DNA from: Acidihalobacter_A sp037381185
GTDB taxonomy: Bacteria > Pseudomonadota > Gammaproteobacteria > DSM-5130 > Acidihalobacteraceae
NCBI RefSeq assembly: GCF_037381185.1
Contig: NZ_JARRQY010000018.1
Location: forward strand, 1 to 64,000
Direction of reading: 5' to 3'
DNA: 64,000 nucleotides
The translations under genes and the position numbers were made by a program. Below, one piece after another: positions 16,951-25,203 of this stretch. Position 1 is the stretch's first letter. Every line of letters starts with the position of its first letter. The notes under the pieces were generated by a model. It saw only the letters and a program-made list of their open reading frames with translations, was not told the DNA's origin and made no database searches.

Positions 16951-17508
16951 CTACCAGCTCAGGTCGTCCGGTACTTCGAACTTAGCGTAGTACTCCCGAT
17001 CCTCGTCGGAGAGCGTCGCATCGCCTTCCGGCAGCGGGATCAGGGCGTTCGCGTCGCGTTGCGCGATCTTCTCGGCGGTGGCGGCGGACACCAGTGCGTA
17101 GCCGTTGTCGAAGTGCGCGATGCGAATGCTGCCGACGGACAGCCGTGCGTGCGTGTCGTCGTTCACATATAGCGTCTTCACCTTGCCGTCATCAGTGAAG
17201 TGGTGGGTGCGTTCGCCTGCGTAATCGCTCAGCCGGTTGGCTTCGATCATTTGCCGCAGTGCGGCCCGCTCGCCTTTTTCCGCCAGTAGCTGCTGCCGTT
17301 TGCGATTGAGCTGGCGGTCGCCCTCGGCCTTGTCCTGCGCGGCCCTGGCGGCGAGCGCCGCGGCATCGTCGGGCTTCGCCTGAGGCTGTTTGCCTTTCTT
17401 GCCCTTGCCTTGCTTGATCTGCTGGTATTTCTCGCGTTTGACCTGCTTGGCCTTCTTGTCGTCGACCAAACCGGCCTGTTTGAGTTGATCGAAGAGTGAT
17501 CCGGCCAT
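16951..17508 (-). CDS. DUF2058 family protein (YaiL-like)
   Basis: 185 aa cytoplasmic protein. It begins MAGSLFDQLKQAGLVDDKKA and has a long, highly charged Lys/Gln helix (about residues 15-75). A conserved C-terminal domain (RTHHFTDDGKVKTLYV ... GYALVSAATAEKIAQRD) matches DUF2058, called a nucleoprotein/polynucleotide-associated enzyme in E. coli (YaiL). The molecular function is not established. The gap before it, 16706-16950, holds an AT-rich stretch that would include the promoter of the PEP-CTERM gene and no gene. Confidence 0.85.
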   Translation of the reverse strand: MAGSLFDQLKQAGLVDDKKAKQVKREKYQQIKQGKGKKGKQPQAKPDDAAALAARAAQDKAEGDRQLNRKRQQLLAEKGERAALRQMIEANRLSDYAGERTHHFTDDGKVKTLYVNDDTHARLSVGSIRIAHFDNGYALVSAATAEKIAQRDANALIPLPEGDATLSDEDREYYAKFEVPDDLSW

Positions 17509-17623
17509 GATTCCGTGCTCGCGCGTGTGAGTCGACCTTCTACTTTAACGCATTGCGAAAAGATGACGCATCGCCACCGGCCGCCTCGACGTGTCGTCGG
17601 CAGACGGCCGGTGGCGGCTTCGA

Positions 17624-18544
17624 TTACGTCACGACACTGAGAAAATTCTCGTTCAACTGGCGGTCGTGGTAGAAAATCGCCTTGCCCAGTTTTTCCGCGT
17701 TCCAGGTGACCGTAGGGTGGTCGGGGTACCATGTGCTGCCGCCGGCGAAGATTTCGTTACGGTTGCCGGATGGATCGAAGAAGTAAATGCTCTTGCCCCG
17801 CGTTATGCCGTGGCGTGTGGGGCCGATGTCGAGGGCCAGATCGTACTTCGAGATGATGTCCCCGGCTCGCAGGACTTCTTCCCAGCTGTCGAGCAGGAAG
17901 GAGACGTGATGCAGTTTGCCGGGCTCCGGGTGCCTGATGATGACGACGTCGTGCGCCTTGTTGGAGCAGGCCATGAATGCGCCGACCATGACGTCTCCAT
18001 CCAGGACCCGTTCGGTTATATCGAATCCCAGCACGTCGCGGAACAGCTTGACGCTTCCGTCCAGTTCGTCGCCGTAGAGCAGGCAGTGGTCGAAGCGGTG
18101 TGTCCCCATGCCTTTGATTCCGTCGACGAATGCCTCGGGGTTCGTGATGCCGACTTCGTTGCCGTAATAGTCTTTGTCCGCATACAGTTCGAAGTAATGA
18201 CCGGCGGGGGAGTCGAATCGGACTCGCTCGCCGCAGTGCTTGAGTTCGCCGGCCGGGAGCCGTTCCACGGTGCAGCCGAAGGCCTTCAGGTCTTTTTCAA
18301 GGCTATCGAGCGCGACACGATCGCGAACCTTGAAGGCCATGAAATCCATTCCCGCTTCCTGCGTTTCGCGCAGAACCACCGAAAACCAGTCGTATTCGTC
18401 CCAGCCTTTGAGATAGACGCGACCCTGATCGTCGCGGTCGGTCTCGATGAGACCAAGGTGGTCCGTATAGTGTTTGACGGCCTGATTCATATCCATGACG
18501 CGGATGCATACATGGCCGGGCCTGAGAATTCCTTTCTGGGACAT
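17624..18544 (-). CDS. Catechol 2,3-dioxygenase-like extradiol dioxygenase (VOC family)
   Basis: 306 aa type I extradiol dioxygenase with two vicinal-oxygen-chelate domains. It would cleave a catechol ring next to the hydroxyls. The Fe(II) ligands expected in the C-terminal half are visible: THRFDHCLL, KLHHVSFLL and RNEIFAGG. The start is ATG 18544 (MSQKGILRPGHV) with GAGGAG upstream. The body follows XylE-type enzymes (SPAGHYFELYADKDYYGNEV). It is the last gene of the XylR/sigma-54 operon after the Rieske oxygenase (gap 132 bases), so its substrate is probably a catechol formed by that oxygenase. No lesion is seen. Confidence 0.85.
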   Translation of the reverse strand: MSQKGILRPGHVCIRVMDMNQAVKHYTDHLGLIETDRDDQGRVYLKGWDEYDWFSVVLRETQEAGMDFMAFKVRDRVALDSLEKDLKAFGCTVERLPAGELKHCGERVRFDSPAGHYFELYADKDYYGNEVGITNPEAFVDGIKGMGTHRFDHCLLYGDELDGSVKLFRDVLGFDITERVLDGDVMVGAFMACSNKAHDVVIIRHPEPGKLHHVSFLLDSWEEVLRAGDIISKYDLALDIGPTRHGITRGKSIYFFDPSGNRNEIFAGGSTWYPDHPTVTWNAEKLGKAIFYHDRQLNENFLSVVT

Positions 18545-18676
18545 CTTCGTCTTCTCCTCGATCGGGTGTCGCGGTGTCCGCGGTATGAGCGTCCGGCGCT
18601 TCACGCGCTCGTCGTTCATGCTCTTCCTTCGTGTTGCCGACAGCGCCGCAGAGACCCTTGTCTGCGGTGCTGCCCG

Positions 18677-19795
18677 TCATGACCGTCGCCCATGGCGTCG
18701 GTCATGACGGGGTGAGTCGAGCGAGGCGACTAGGCCGCGCGCCCCCTTGCGCCCTTCCATTTCGATCAATCGCCTGAGTAGCTTGCGGACCTTCACCGGC
18801 GCCACGTCGTTGCTCATGAGGACGGGGTTGAGGCCGAAGAAGTCGGTGGTGTCCATTTCCTGCTGCACCGCTTCGATGATGGGTACGTCCTCCTGTTCGA
18901 ATGCGGCGTGCATGGCCTGGATTTTCTGCTGGTTGTATTCGCCGTCCTCTTCCAGGTGGTTGCGTCGGGTGGCGAAGAAGTAGTGCGTGCTGTCCTCGGA
19001 CTCCGGCGTGGTGGTGTGGAGGTCGTACTGGCCGATGCAGTCTTCGAGGTCGAGTGCGCCATCGCCCTGGATCGCCCCGACGGAGAGCTGGATGTTGGCG
19101 GGCGGCGTCCAGGTGATGTCGAAAAAATGCCTGGCCTCGGCTTCGGGGGCGGGCAGGAAGCTGGCGAAGATCATCATCGCCGGCGTTTGCTTCCACTCCC
19201 AGCGCGCGGACACGGAACGGTCGGTTTCGCGTACGTTGGGAATCAACGGCGTGAGCTGGCCCCGGGTGGTGATGATCTCGCCATGTACATGATCGATATG
19301 GCTGAGGTCCATCACGTTGTCGATGATGAGCTCGTAGTTACCCTTCACCGGCATCTAGGTGTAACCGACGCTGTTGGGATGTCCGCTGGTCAGCTCGCCG
19401 AAATCCGGCAGTTCACCGAGGTCGGCGGGTTCGTCCCCCATCCAGATCCAGATGAAGCCGTATTGTTCAACCACGGGGAAACTCCGCACCTGGGCGGCCT
19501 TTGGGATGTGCCCGGGGCCGTGGGGGTTGCGTGTGCACTGGCCGGAGCAGTCGAAGCGCAGCGCGTGATAGAGGCAGACCACCTCGTCTCCCTCGCGCCA
19601 GCCCAGGTGCAGAGGCGCGAAGCGATGCGGGCAGCGGTCGTGCAGTGCCACGGGTGTCCCGTCAGCCTGCCGGTAGATCAGTCCCGGCGTGTCCAGGAGG
19701 CGGCGATGGAACAGCTGTTCGCCGTCGACTTCCTGCGACAGGGCGGCGACATGCCAGGTATTCATCAGATAGGGACTGTTGCTATCGGTCGTCAT
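18677..19795 (-). pseudogene. Rieske non-heme iron oxygenase large subunit split by an amber codon
   Basis: A VanA-like aromatic oxygenase of 372 codons in one frame with a single stop, TAG at 19355-19357 (codon 147). The first part (ATG 19795, GAGGAG upstream) holds the Rieske cluster ligands CPH at 55-57 and CLYH at 74-77. The second part holds the mononuclear iron motif MDLSHIDHVH and the remaining catalytic domain. Comparison with the family suggests CAG (Gln) was present at the stop. The TAG is directly followed by ATG (19354-19352), so reinitiation could yield two separate polypeptides. As read, electron transfer and catalysis are on different fragments. It lies between the reductase and the extradiol dioxygenase in one operon. 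Confidence 0.8.
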
Positions 19796-19899
19796 TGCTC
19801 TCTCCTCTTTCGTTATGGTGGTCTGCTTGCGTGGAGCGGGAACCCCGCAGGGCTCGGGCGAACGCTCGGTCGTCAATCCGGCCGGTGACCGGATGTGTG

Positions 19900-20882
19900 T
19901 CAAAAGTCGATTACCAGACGGGCCGACTTGGCGCGTGAACAGCAAGGGGTGAAGCGGTCGTTGGCGACATGCTCGTCGGGGCTGAAATAGAGGTCGCGAT
20001 GATCGGGAACGCCATCGAGCACGCGCATGGCGCAGCTGCCGCAGATGCCCTGTTCGCAGGAGAGCGCGACCTCTATGCCGTTGTCGTTCAGAGCCTGGGC
20101 CACGGTACGGTCGCCGGCGACGGTGACCACTTGTCCGGTGCTGGCGAGCATCACTTCGAAAGAGCTGTCGTCTGCCGTGGCGGCGGTCGTTCCGACGAAG
20201 TATTCGAAGTGGATATGGGACTCGGGCCAGCCGGCGGCGCGTGCTGCGCCGGTCACGAAGTCCATGAATCCCTTCGGGCCGCAGACGTACAGCCGTGTAT
20301 TGCGCGGCGAGTCTGCGAAGAGACGCTCTGCCTGCAGCCGCTGTGCAGCGTCGCCGTCGTCGAAATGGCAGTGGACACGGCTGGCGTATGAAGCTGTGCG
20401 CAGGCGGTTGAGGTAGGCAGTGCGCTCCGGAGAGCGGGCACAATAGTGCAATTCGAACGAGTCGCCGCCTGCCGCGAGATGATCCGCCATGCTCAGCAGC
20501 GGAGTGACGCCGATGCCTCCGGCAATCAGCAGGAAGTGCGGTGCGGGCACCACCGGGAAGTGGTTGCGCGGGTGACTGATGCGCACGGTGTCGCCGCGTG
20601 CCAGGTTCTCGTGGGCGCTGCGGGAGCCGCCGCGGCCGTTGGGTTCCAGCAGAATGCCTATCTCATAACGCTCCCGCTCCGCAGGGTCATTGCAGAGCGA
20701 GTACTGGCGTATCGCGCCATTAGGCAGTTCCAGATCGATGTGCGAGCCGGCGGTGAACGGCGGAAGCGGAGCGGCATCGGGTGAGCGAAGCTCGAAGCTC
20801 ATCACGCCCGCGGCCGCCGGTTCCTGCCGGAAACGACGACTGACAGCATCTGCGTCCGTAGTGCCGTGGATTTCTCGGTCAT
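19900..20882 (-). pseudogene. PDR/VanB family oxidoreductase with 5' frameshift
   Basis: Iron-sulfur flavoprotein that would pass electrons from NAD(P)H to the Rieske oxygenase. The body is complete: PPFTAGSHIDLELPNGAIRQ then YSL (flavin site), AGGIGVTPLLSM (nucleotide site), and the C-terminal plant-type 2Fe-2S ligands CEQGICGSC with a later CC. However, the only start with a ribosome site (GAGGAG before ATG 20882, reading MTEKSTALRTQMLSVVV) is out of frame with the body, which picks up at RQEPAAAGVMSFEL. One missing base near 20830 explains it. An internal ATG at 20802 would give 300 aa without a ribosome site. It may be dead, poorly expressed or miscalled. Confidence 0.7.
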
Positions 20883-20969
20883 GGTCCTGTTTCTCCTCAC
20901 TGCTCTTCACGCGCCGCGGCTTACGCGTCCGGTGGTGACGCGGCTGGCTATAGTTTCCAGAGGAGAAGG

Positions 20970-20985
20970 GCAAATCCCGGGCCAA
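20970..20985 (-). promoter_or_regulatory. Sigma-54 (-24/-12) promoter of the oxygenase operon
   Basis: On the minus strand the sequence is TTGGCCCGGGATTTGC. The consensus is TTGGCACG-N4-TTGC, so GG and GC are exactly spaced and only one position differs. It points into the reductase gene and leaves a leader of about 75 bases before ATG 20882. The sigma-54 activator gene faces away from it at 21156. Confidence 0.8.
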
Positions 20986-21155
20986 TTCCCGAGGGTATTT
21001 GTAAACTATCGATAAAACTAACAAAAATAGATATTGCGGGTTTGGCGCACAAGTTCGATGACGACGGGATTTCAATAAATGCGGAATTTCGCGAACCCGG
21101 ATTTGGGGATTTGCGGAACCGGCTGGGCATCGGAGCGAAATGGAGGAGAGAGTCG

Positions 21156-22898
21156 ATGACACGGGCACGACAAGGGCGTCGCCGGACAGCAGACGACACC
21201 GGGAATGCGGAGCTGCTTGCGGAGCACCTTCATTTCTCGCCGCACACTGGGCACATCCAGTTGTTCGATCAGCGGATGCTGCTAATGCACGCCTCTTCCT
21301 TCGCAGGATTGCGCCGTGAGCTGATTGCCGGTCTCGGTACGGCGAAGGCGCGCGAGATGCTGACCCGACTCGGATACCAACAGGGGTTCGAAGATGGGCA
21401 GCGCGTACGGGAACTGGAGGATACTCAGTTGTCCGATGCGTTGAAGCTGGGGCCGCGCTTGCGTGAGATCGAGGGGTTCGTTCGCAATCAACCCATCGAT
21501 GCCATGCGTTTCGATATCGAGCGAGGGGAGTTCTGGGGGGACTATATCTGGACGGCATCCTGGGAAGCGCAGGCGCATCTCCAGCACAGTGGGGTGAGCG
21601 GTTCGCCGGTGTGCTGGGTCATGGTCGGCTATGCCGATGGTTATTGCACAGCGGTTACCGGCGTGCCCATCCATTGGCGCGAGGTCGAATGCGCTGGCAT
21701 GGGGCACGAGCATTGCCGCGTCGTGGGGAAGCCGCTGGCGGATTGGGATGGTCTCGGTGCAGAGGATGCAGGATTTCTGGAGATCGACACCTTCGTGGGA
21801 GCCTGCGAACTGGGGTATGGGACGGGTGCCCGGGGCCGTGGGAAGGTGCCTGACCAAGACGGTTTCGAAGGATTCGTAGGCGCATCCGCCGGCTTCAACA
21901 CGGTCGCGCATTTGGTTCGCCAGGTGGCTCCGACCGATTCGACGGTGCTGTTCAGGGGAGAAAGCGGCGTCGGCAAGGAATGTTTCGCGCGTGCGATGCA
22001 CTCGATCAGTTCCCGCTCCGACGGGCCGCTGGTGTCCGTCAACTGCGCCGCCATACCGCCGGATCTGGTGGAGGCCGAGTTGTTCGGGGTGGAGCGCGGG
22101 GCTTTCACCGGCGCCGACCGTTCGCGACCGGGGCGGTTCGAGAGGGCCCATGGGGGTACGCTGTTCCTGGATGAAATCACCAGCCTGTCTCTACCGGCGC
22201 AAGGCAAGGTACTCCGCGCGTTGCAGGAGAGGGAGATCGAGCGGGTAGGGGGCACCGAAGTTCGCAGGGTCGACGTGCGCGTCGTGGCGGCGGCCAACCG
22301 GGACCTGAGAGACGAGGTGGAAGCCGGTCGCTTTCGTACCGATCTGTTCTACCGGCTGAATGTGTTTCCTATCGTGATTCCTCCGCTGCGCGACCGCCGG
22401 GAGGATATTCCCCTGTTGATAGCGCTGTTCCTCAGGAAAAATGCCAAGCGCTGCAACAAGGACGTGCGCGGATTGACGTCGCGAGCCTACGCCGCGTTGT
22501 TGGACTACGACTGGCCCGGGAACGTGCGCGAGTTGGAAAACATGATCGAGCGCGGCGTTATTCTCGCCGAGCCTGGGGGCTGCCTCGATGTGCAGCATTT
22601 GTTCGCCGGAGGCGAAAAGCTGGGTGACGGTTCGTTCAGTCTGGGTTTGGAAGGGGCGTTGGTGCCTTATCCGGCAGGCAGCGAAGGTGCCCGGACAACG
22701 GAACGGGAGCAGCGTTTGGTCGACGAACTGTTGGAGCGGCTGCCTTCCTTTGACGAGATAGAGTCGCTGCTGTTGGATCGCGCACTGACCAGGACCGGTG
22801 GCAACCTATCGGCCGCGGCGCGGTTGCTGCAGATGCGGCGAGGGCAAGTGGAATATCGGTTGCGCAAGGCGGCACCGCGCAGGAAAACCGAGCCGTAA
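21156..22898 (+). CDS. XylR/DmpR-type sigma-54-dependent transcriptional activator
   Basis: 580 aa enhancer-binding protein. Order of domains: XylR_N aromatic-sensor domain (about 20-130, HTGHIQLFDQRMLLMHASSF), V4R domain (about 130-190, ending ECAGMGHEHCRVVGKP), AAA+ ATPase (about 240-465) with GESGVGKE (Walker A), GAFTGA (sigma-54 contact loop) and GGTLFLDE (Walker B), and a C-terminal Fis helix-turn-helix (GGNLSAAARLLQMRRGQVEY). I chose ATG 21156 because GGAGGAG lies eight bases upstream; the frame is open earlier. It binds aromatic compounds directly in known relatives. It should drive the divergent reductase-Rieske-dioxygenase operon from the sigma-54 promoter at 20970-20985. Confidence 0.92.
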   Translation: MTRARQGRRRTADDTGNAELLAEHLHFSPHTGHIQLFDQRMLLMHASSFAGLRRELIAGLGTAKAREMLTRLGYQQGFEDGQRVRELEDTQLSDALKLGPRLREIEGFVRNQPIDAMRFDIERGEFWGDYIWTASWEAQAHLQHSGVSGSPVCWVMVGYADGYCTAVTGVPIHWREVECAGMGHEHCRVVGKPLADWDGLGAEDAGFLEIDTFVGACELGYGTGARGRGKVPDQDGFEGFVGASAGFNTVAHLVRQVAPTDSTVLFRGESGVGKECFARAMHSISSRSDGPLVSVNCAAIPPDLVEAELFGVERGAFTGADRSRPGRFERAHGGTLFLDEITSLSLPAQGKVLRALQEREIERVGGTEVRRVDVRVVAAANRDLRDEVEAGRFRTDLFYRLNVFPIVIPPLRDRREDIPLLIALFLRKNAKRCNKDVRGLTSRAYAALLDYDWPGNVRELENMIERGVILAEPGGCLDVQHLFAGGEKLGDGSFSLGLEGALVPYPAGSEGARTTEREQRLVDELLERLPSFDEIESLLLDRALTRTGGNLSAAARLLQMRRGQVEYRLRKAAPRRKTEP

Positions 22899-22919
22899 AC
22901 TCCGCGCAAGCCGCGGCGT

Positions 22920-23090
22920 ATGGACTGGACGGACTTCGTCTATCTGCTGCTGGTGCAGAGAGCCATGCAGCTCGTGCTCGATCGCGGCACGCAGTACGGC
23001 TGGTATTCGTCGCCGTATATCATCAGTGCGACGGTGGTGAGCGGTATGGCCGGTCAGCTGCAGCAACTCGTTCAGCGCTTCGGCATCTGA
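22920..23090 (+). pseudogene. Fragment of a DHA2-family (EmrB-like) drug transporter
   Basis: The frame from ATG 22920 reads MDWTDFVYLLLVQRAMQLVL then DRGTQYGWYSSPYI and ends at TGA 23088. The segment LQLVLDRGxxxxWxxSPxI is the loop and helix signature in the middle of DHA2/EmrB 14-helix exporters; here ALQ is replaced by AMQ. Only some 40 residues remain, and the last 15 do not match. It follows the XylR gene by 21 bases. Confidence 0.45.
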
Positions 23091-23153
23091 GCACTGCGTC
23101 GGACAGGACGACTGCGGCAGGACGTCGTTTCCGCCGCCCTGCCGCCATGCCGA

Positions 23154-23579
23154 TCACGCGACGTTCAGCGTGACGTCGATGTTGTTGCGAGTGGCGTTCG
23201 AGTATGGGCACACCGCATGCGCCTTGTGCGCCAGTTCTTCGGCTTCGTCTCGGCTGAAGCCGGGCACCTGGATGTACAGCTCCACTTCTATGCCGAAGCC
23301 GGCTGGGATCTGACCGATGCCGACTCTGCCGGTCACGCTGGTGCCTTCGGGCAACTTCTGTTTTTCCTGGCTGGCCACGAAGTTCATGGCGCTAAGAAAG
23401 CAGGCCGAATAGCCGGCCGCGAACAGTTGCTCGGGATTGGTTCCGCTAGCCCCGTTGCCGCCGAGTTCCTTGGGCATGGCGAGATTTACGTCGAGCGCGC
23501 CGTCGGAGGAGACGGCCCGGCCGTCGCGGCCGCCGGTAACCTTCGCTTCGGTACGGTAGAGAATGGTATCGATGCTCAT
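23154..23579 (-). CDS. ohr: Organic hydroperoxide resistance protein Ohr
   Basis: 141 aa OsmC/Ohr thiol peroxidase that reduces organic hydroperoxides in the cytoplasm using lipoylated partners. The two redox cysteines are in YSACFLSAM and AVCPYSNATRNN. The start MSIDTILYRTEAKVTGGRDG is typical. It is followed upstream by ohrR on the same strand, with an operator-like palindrome in the 89-base gap. Full length, no defects. Confidence 0.95.
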   Translation of the reverse strand: MSIDTILYRTEAKVTGGRDGRAVSSDGALDVNLAMPKELGGNGASGTNPEQLFAAGYSACFLSAMNFVASQEKQKLPEGTSVTGRVGIGQIPAGFGIEVELYIQVPGFSRDEAEELAHKAHAVCPYSNATRNNIDVTLNVA

Positions 23580-23637
23580 GTTGATTTACCTCTTCGGTTA
23601 GGTGCGTGGCCGCACGGTGGTTACTATCGAGCTATTT

Positions 23638-23651
23638 AATAGTGCGCTATT
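23638..23651. promoter_or_regulatory. OhrR operator-like palindrome upstream of ohr
   Basis: AATAGTGCGCTATT lies in the ohr-ohrR gap. It matches AATAGCAAGCTACT upstream of ohrR (24169-24182) at 10 of 14 positions. A further GCTATT half site lies just left of it. The pairing of sites before both genes suggests OhrR binding. Confidence 0.6.
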
Positions 23652-23668
23652 AGACAGGCCGAAAAAAA

Positions 23669-24139
23669 TCAAGATGGTTCTTCCAGGTGTCGACGCAGCG
23701 TATGCAACTGCTCCCGTAACGCCACCAGTTCGTCTGCCGAGCAGTGCGTGGCGTCGAAGACGGCGCGCTGAATATCGCCCGCTCTGGATTGCAGGGCCCG
23801 TCCATCCTCGGTCAGCGATACCAGCACCTGTCGCTCGTCGTCGCGCGAGCGTGTGCGGGTTACCAGCCCTGCGGCGTCCATGCGCTTCAGCAGCGGCGTC
23901 AGCGTCGCGGATGCGGAGTCCAGCAGTAGGCGCTCGCTGATTTCCGAAACGCTCAGGCTGTCGTGTTCCCAGAGAATCAGCATGACCAGGTACTGTGGAT
24001 AGGTCAGATTCAGCGACCTCAGGACCTTGCGATACACCTTGTTCATGGACAGTTGCGTCGCGTACAAGGCGAAACACAGCTGCGCATCCAGCTCGAGTAC
24101 CGGCAGATTTTGCGCTTCGGTTGGAGTGAGCTTTCCCAT
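23669..24139 (-). CDS. ohrR: MarR family regulator OhrR
   Basis: 156 aa peroxide-sensing repressor. The reactive N-terminal cysteine is in LDAQLCFALYATQLSM, the position of the sensor cysteine in known OhrR proteins. The winged helix-turn-helix spans about residues 55-110 (SVSEISERLLLDSASATLTP, RDDERQVLVSLTEDG). Oxidation of the cysteine by organic peroxides releases DNA in relatives. It lies upstream of ohr on the same strand, and operator-like palindromes stand before both genes, so it should repress ohr and itself. Confidence 0.93.
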   Translation of the reverse strand: MGKLTPTEAQNLPVLELDAQLCFALYATQLSMNKVYRKVLRSLNLTYPQYLVMLILWEHDSLSVSEISERLLLDSASATLTPLLKRMDAAGLVTRTRSRDDERQVLVSLTEDGRALQSRAGDIQRAVFDATHCSADELVALREQLHTLRRHLEEPS

Positions 24140-24165
24140 GGGTTCGCATGGTATGACGCAGGCGA

Positions 24166-24185
24166 TTAAATAGCAAGCTACTTAA
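24166..24185. promoter_or_regulatory. OhrR operator-like palindrome upstream of ohrR
   Basis: TTAAATAGCAAGCTACTTAA is a 20-bp near-perfect palindrome, 27 bases before the ohrR start. Its core matches that of the site before ohr. Confidence 0.6.
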
Positions 24186-24287
24186 GTTCAGCCGAGGATC
24201 AATAGCGCGGTTTGCGCCCTGCAGCGAGCTGAAGATAGCGGGCAGTGCCGGGCGCGGGATGATTGATTTTGTTGTCTGGAGTGTTAT

Positions 24288-24309
24288 TAATTCCATAATT
24301 ATGGAATTA
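24288..24309. promoter_or_regulatory. 22-bp perfect palindrome, likely ArsR operator
   Basis: A perfect inverted repeat with arms TAATTCCATAA and TTATGGAATTA. It ends 7 bases before the arsR start, where an autorepressor would block transcription. Confidence 0.7.
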
Positions 24310-24316
24310 TAGAAAT

Positions 24317-24640
24317 ATGGAGATGAACACGGTCATTGCCGCTCTTTCCGCCCTGGCCCAGGAAAGCCGTCTGGCGATCTTTCGCAGCCTCGTCGTGGCG
24401 GGGCCGGAAGGCATGACGCCTAGCGCACTGTCCGAAGCGCTGTCGCTCGCACCGGCCACGCTGTCGTTCCATCTCAAGGAACTGGTGCAGGCGGGATTGC
24501 TGCGCAAGCGCCAGGACGGCCGCTACATCCACTATCAGGCCGACTTCGAAGCCATGAGCGGCGTGATCGAATACCTCACCGAGAATTGCTGCCAGGGCCA
24601 GTGCTGCGACATCGACGGCACTGCCTGCGCGGCGTCCTGA
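24317..24640 (+). CDS. arsR: ArsR/SmtB family metalloregulator
   Basis: 107 aa winged-helix repressor. The fold is typical (ALAQESRLAIFRSLVVAG, then LSLAPATLSFHLKELVQAG, then RYIHYQAD). The ELCVC-type site of classical ArsR is missing, but the C-terminus carries NCCQGQCC, a cysteine cluster like the C-terminal As(III) sites of some environmental ArsR proteins. A 22-bp palindrome lies directly upstream. It forms an operon with the C-As lyase-like gene that follows 14 bases later, which fits an arsenic or organoarsenical response. Confidence 0.9.
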   Translation: MEMNTVIAALSALAQESRLAIFRSLVVAGPEGMTPSALSEALSLAPATLSFHLKELVQAGLLRKRQDGRYIHYQADFEAMSGVIEYLTENCCQGQCCDIDGTACAAS

Positions 24641-24654
24641 CCAGGAGAATGCCG

Positions 24655-25104
24655 ATGAAACGCTTCCACGTGCACCTGTCCGTCGCCGATCTGGGCGACA
24701 GCATCCGTTACTACACGTCGCTCTTCGGCGCCGAGCCGACGGTGACCAAACCCGACTACGCCAAGTGGATGCTCGACGATCCGCGCGTGAACTTCGCGAT
24801 TTCCCAGCGCGGCGCCAAGCCGGGCCTGGACCATTTGGGTTTCCAGGTGGAGTCCGACGAGGAGTTGGCGCAGATCAACGAGCGTCTGGAGTCGGCAGAA
24901 CTGCCGTCGGTCGAGGAGACCGGCGCCGCCTGCTGCTATGTGCGTTCGAACAAATACTGGTCGGTCGATCCGCAAGGCGTTGCCTGGGAGGGCTTCCATT
25001 CGCTCAGCGACATCCCGACCTTCAACGAGGCGGAGGATAGCGGGGCGACGGCCTGCTGCGCACCCAAGGCGCAAGCGCAACAGGCGGGCGGGGGCTGCTG
25101 CTGA
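24655..25104 (+). CDS. arsI: ArsI/CadI family protein (C-As lyase-like)
   Basis: 149 aa single vicinal-oxygen-chelate domain. ArsI enzymes break the carbon-arsenic bond of trivalent organoarsenicals such as methylarsonous acid with Fe(II) and oxygen. FHVHLSV carries the first metal His, LDHLGFQVES the second, and the arsenic-binding cysteine pair is in GAACCYVRSNKYWSVDP. The tail is cysteine-rich (ATACCAP and GGGCC). ATG 24655 is chosen because AGGAGA is six bases upstream. It is cotranscribed with arsR. CadI-type cadmium-induced relatives exist, so substrate remains an inference. Confidence 0.85.
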   Translation: MKRFHVHLSVADLGDSIRYYTSLFGAEPTVTKPDYAKWMLDDPRVNFAISQRGAKPGLDHLGFQVESDEELAQINERLESAELPSVEETGAACCYVRSNKYWSVDPQGVAWEGFHSLSDIPTFNEAEDSGATACCAPKAQAQQAGGGCC

Positions 25105-25139
25105 CGGAAGCTTTTGCACGCCGCGAACCGGATTGATTT

Positions 25140-25173
25140 CGCCATGGGCGCCTCGCAAAGGGCACCCATGGCG
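25140..25173. terminator. Terminator after arsI
   Basis: CGCCATGGGCG (25140-25150) pairs with CACCCATGGCG (25163-25173) with one G-T pair, and two more C-G pairs extend the stem. TTT follows. It sits between arsI and the convergent SDR gene. Confidence 0.6.
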
Positions 25174-25203
25174 TTTCCCAGCCCTTCCGGCCGGCGATGC
25201 GGC

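Noticed and set aside
21030..21050. Plus-strand sigma-54-like motif TTGGCGCACAAG
   Set aside because: The -12 GC is not at the required distance, so it does not fit; the minus-strand site at 20970 does.
21042..21155. Extended N-terminus of the XylR-like regulator
   Set aside because: The frame is open, but the ribosome site GGAGGAG is placed for ATG 21156, and the extra residues do not resemble the family.
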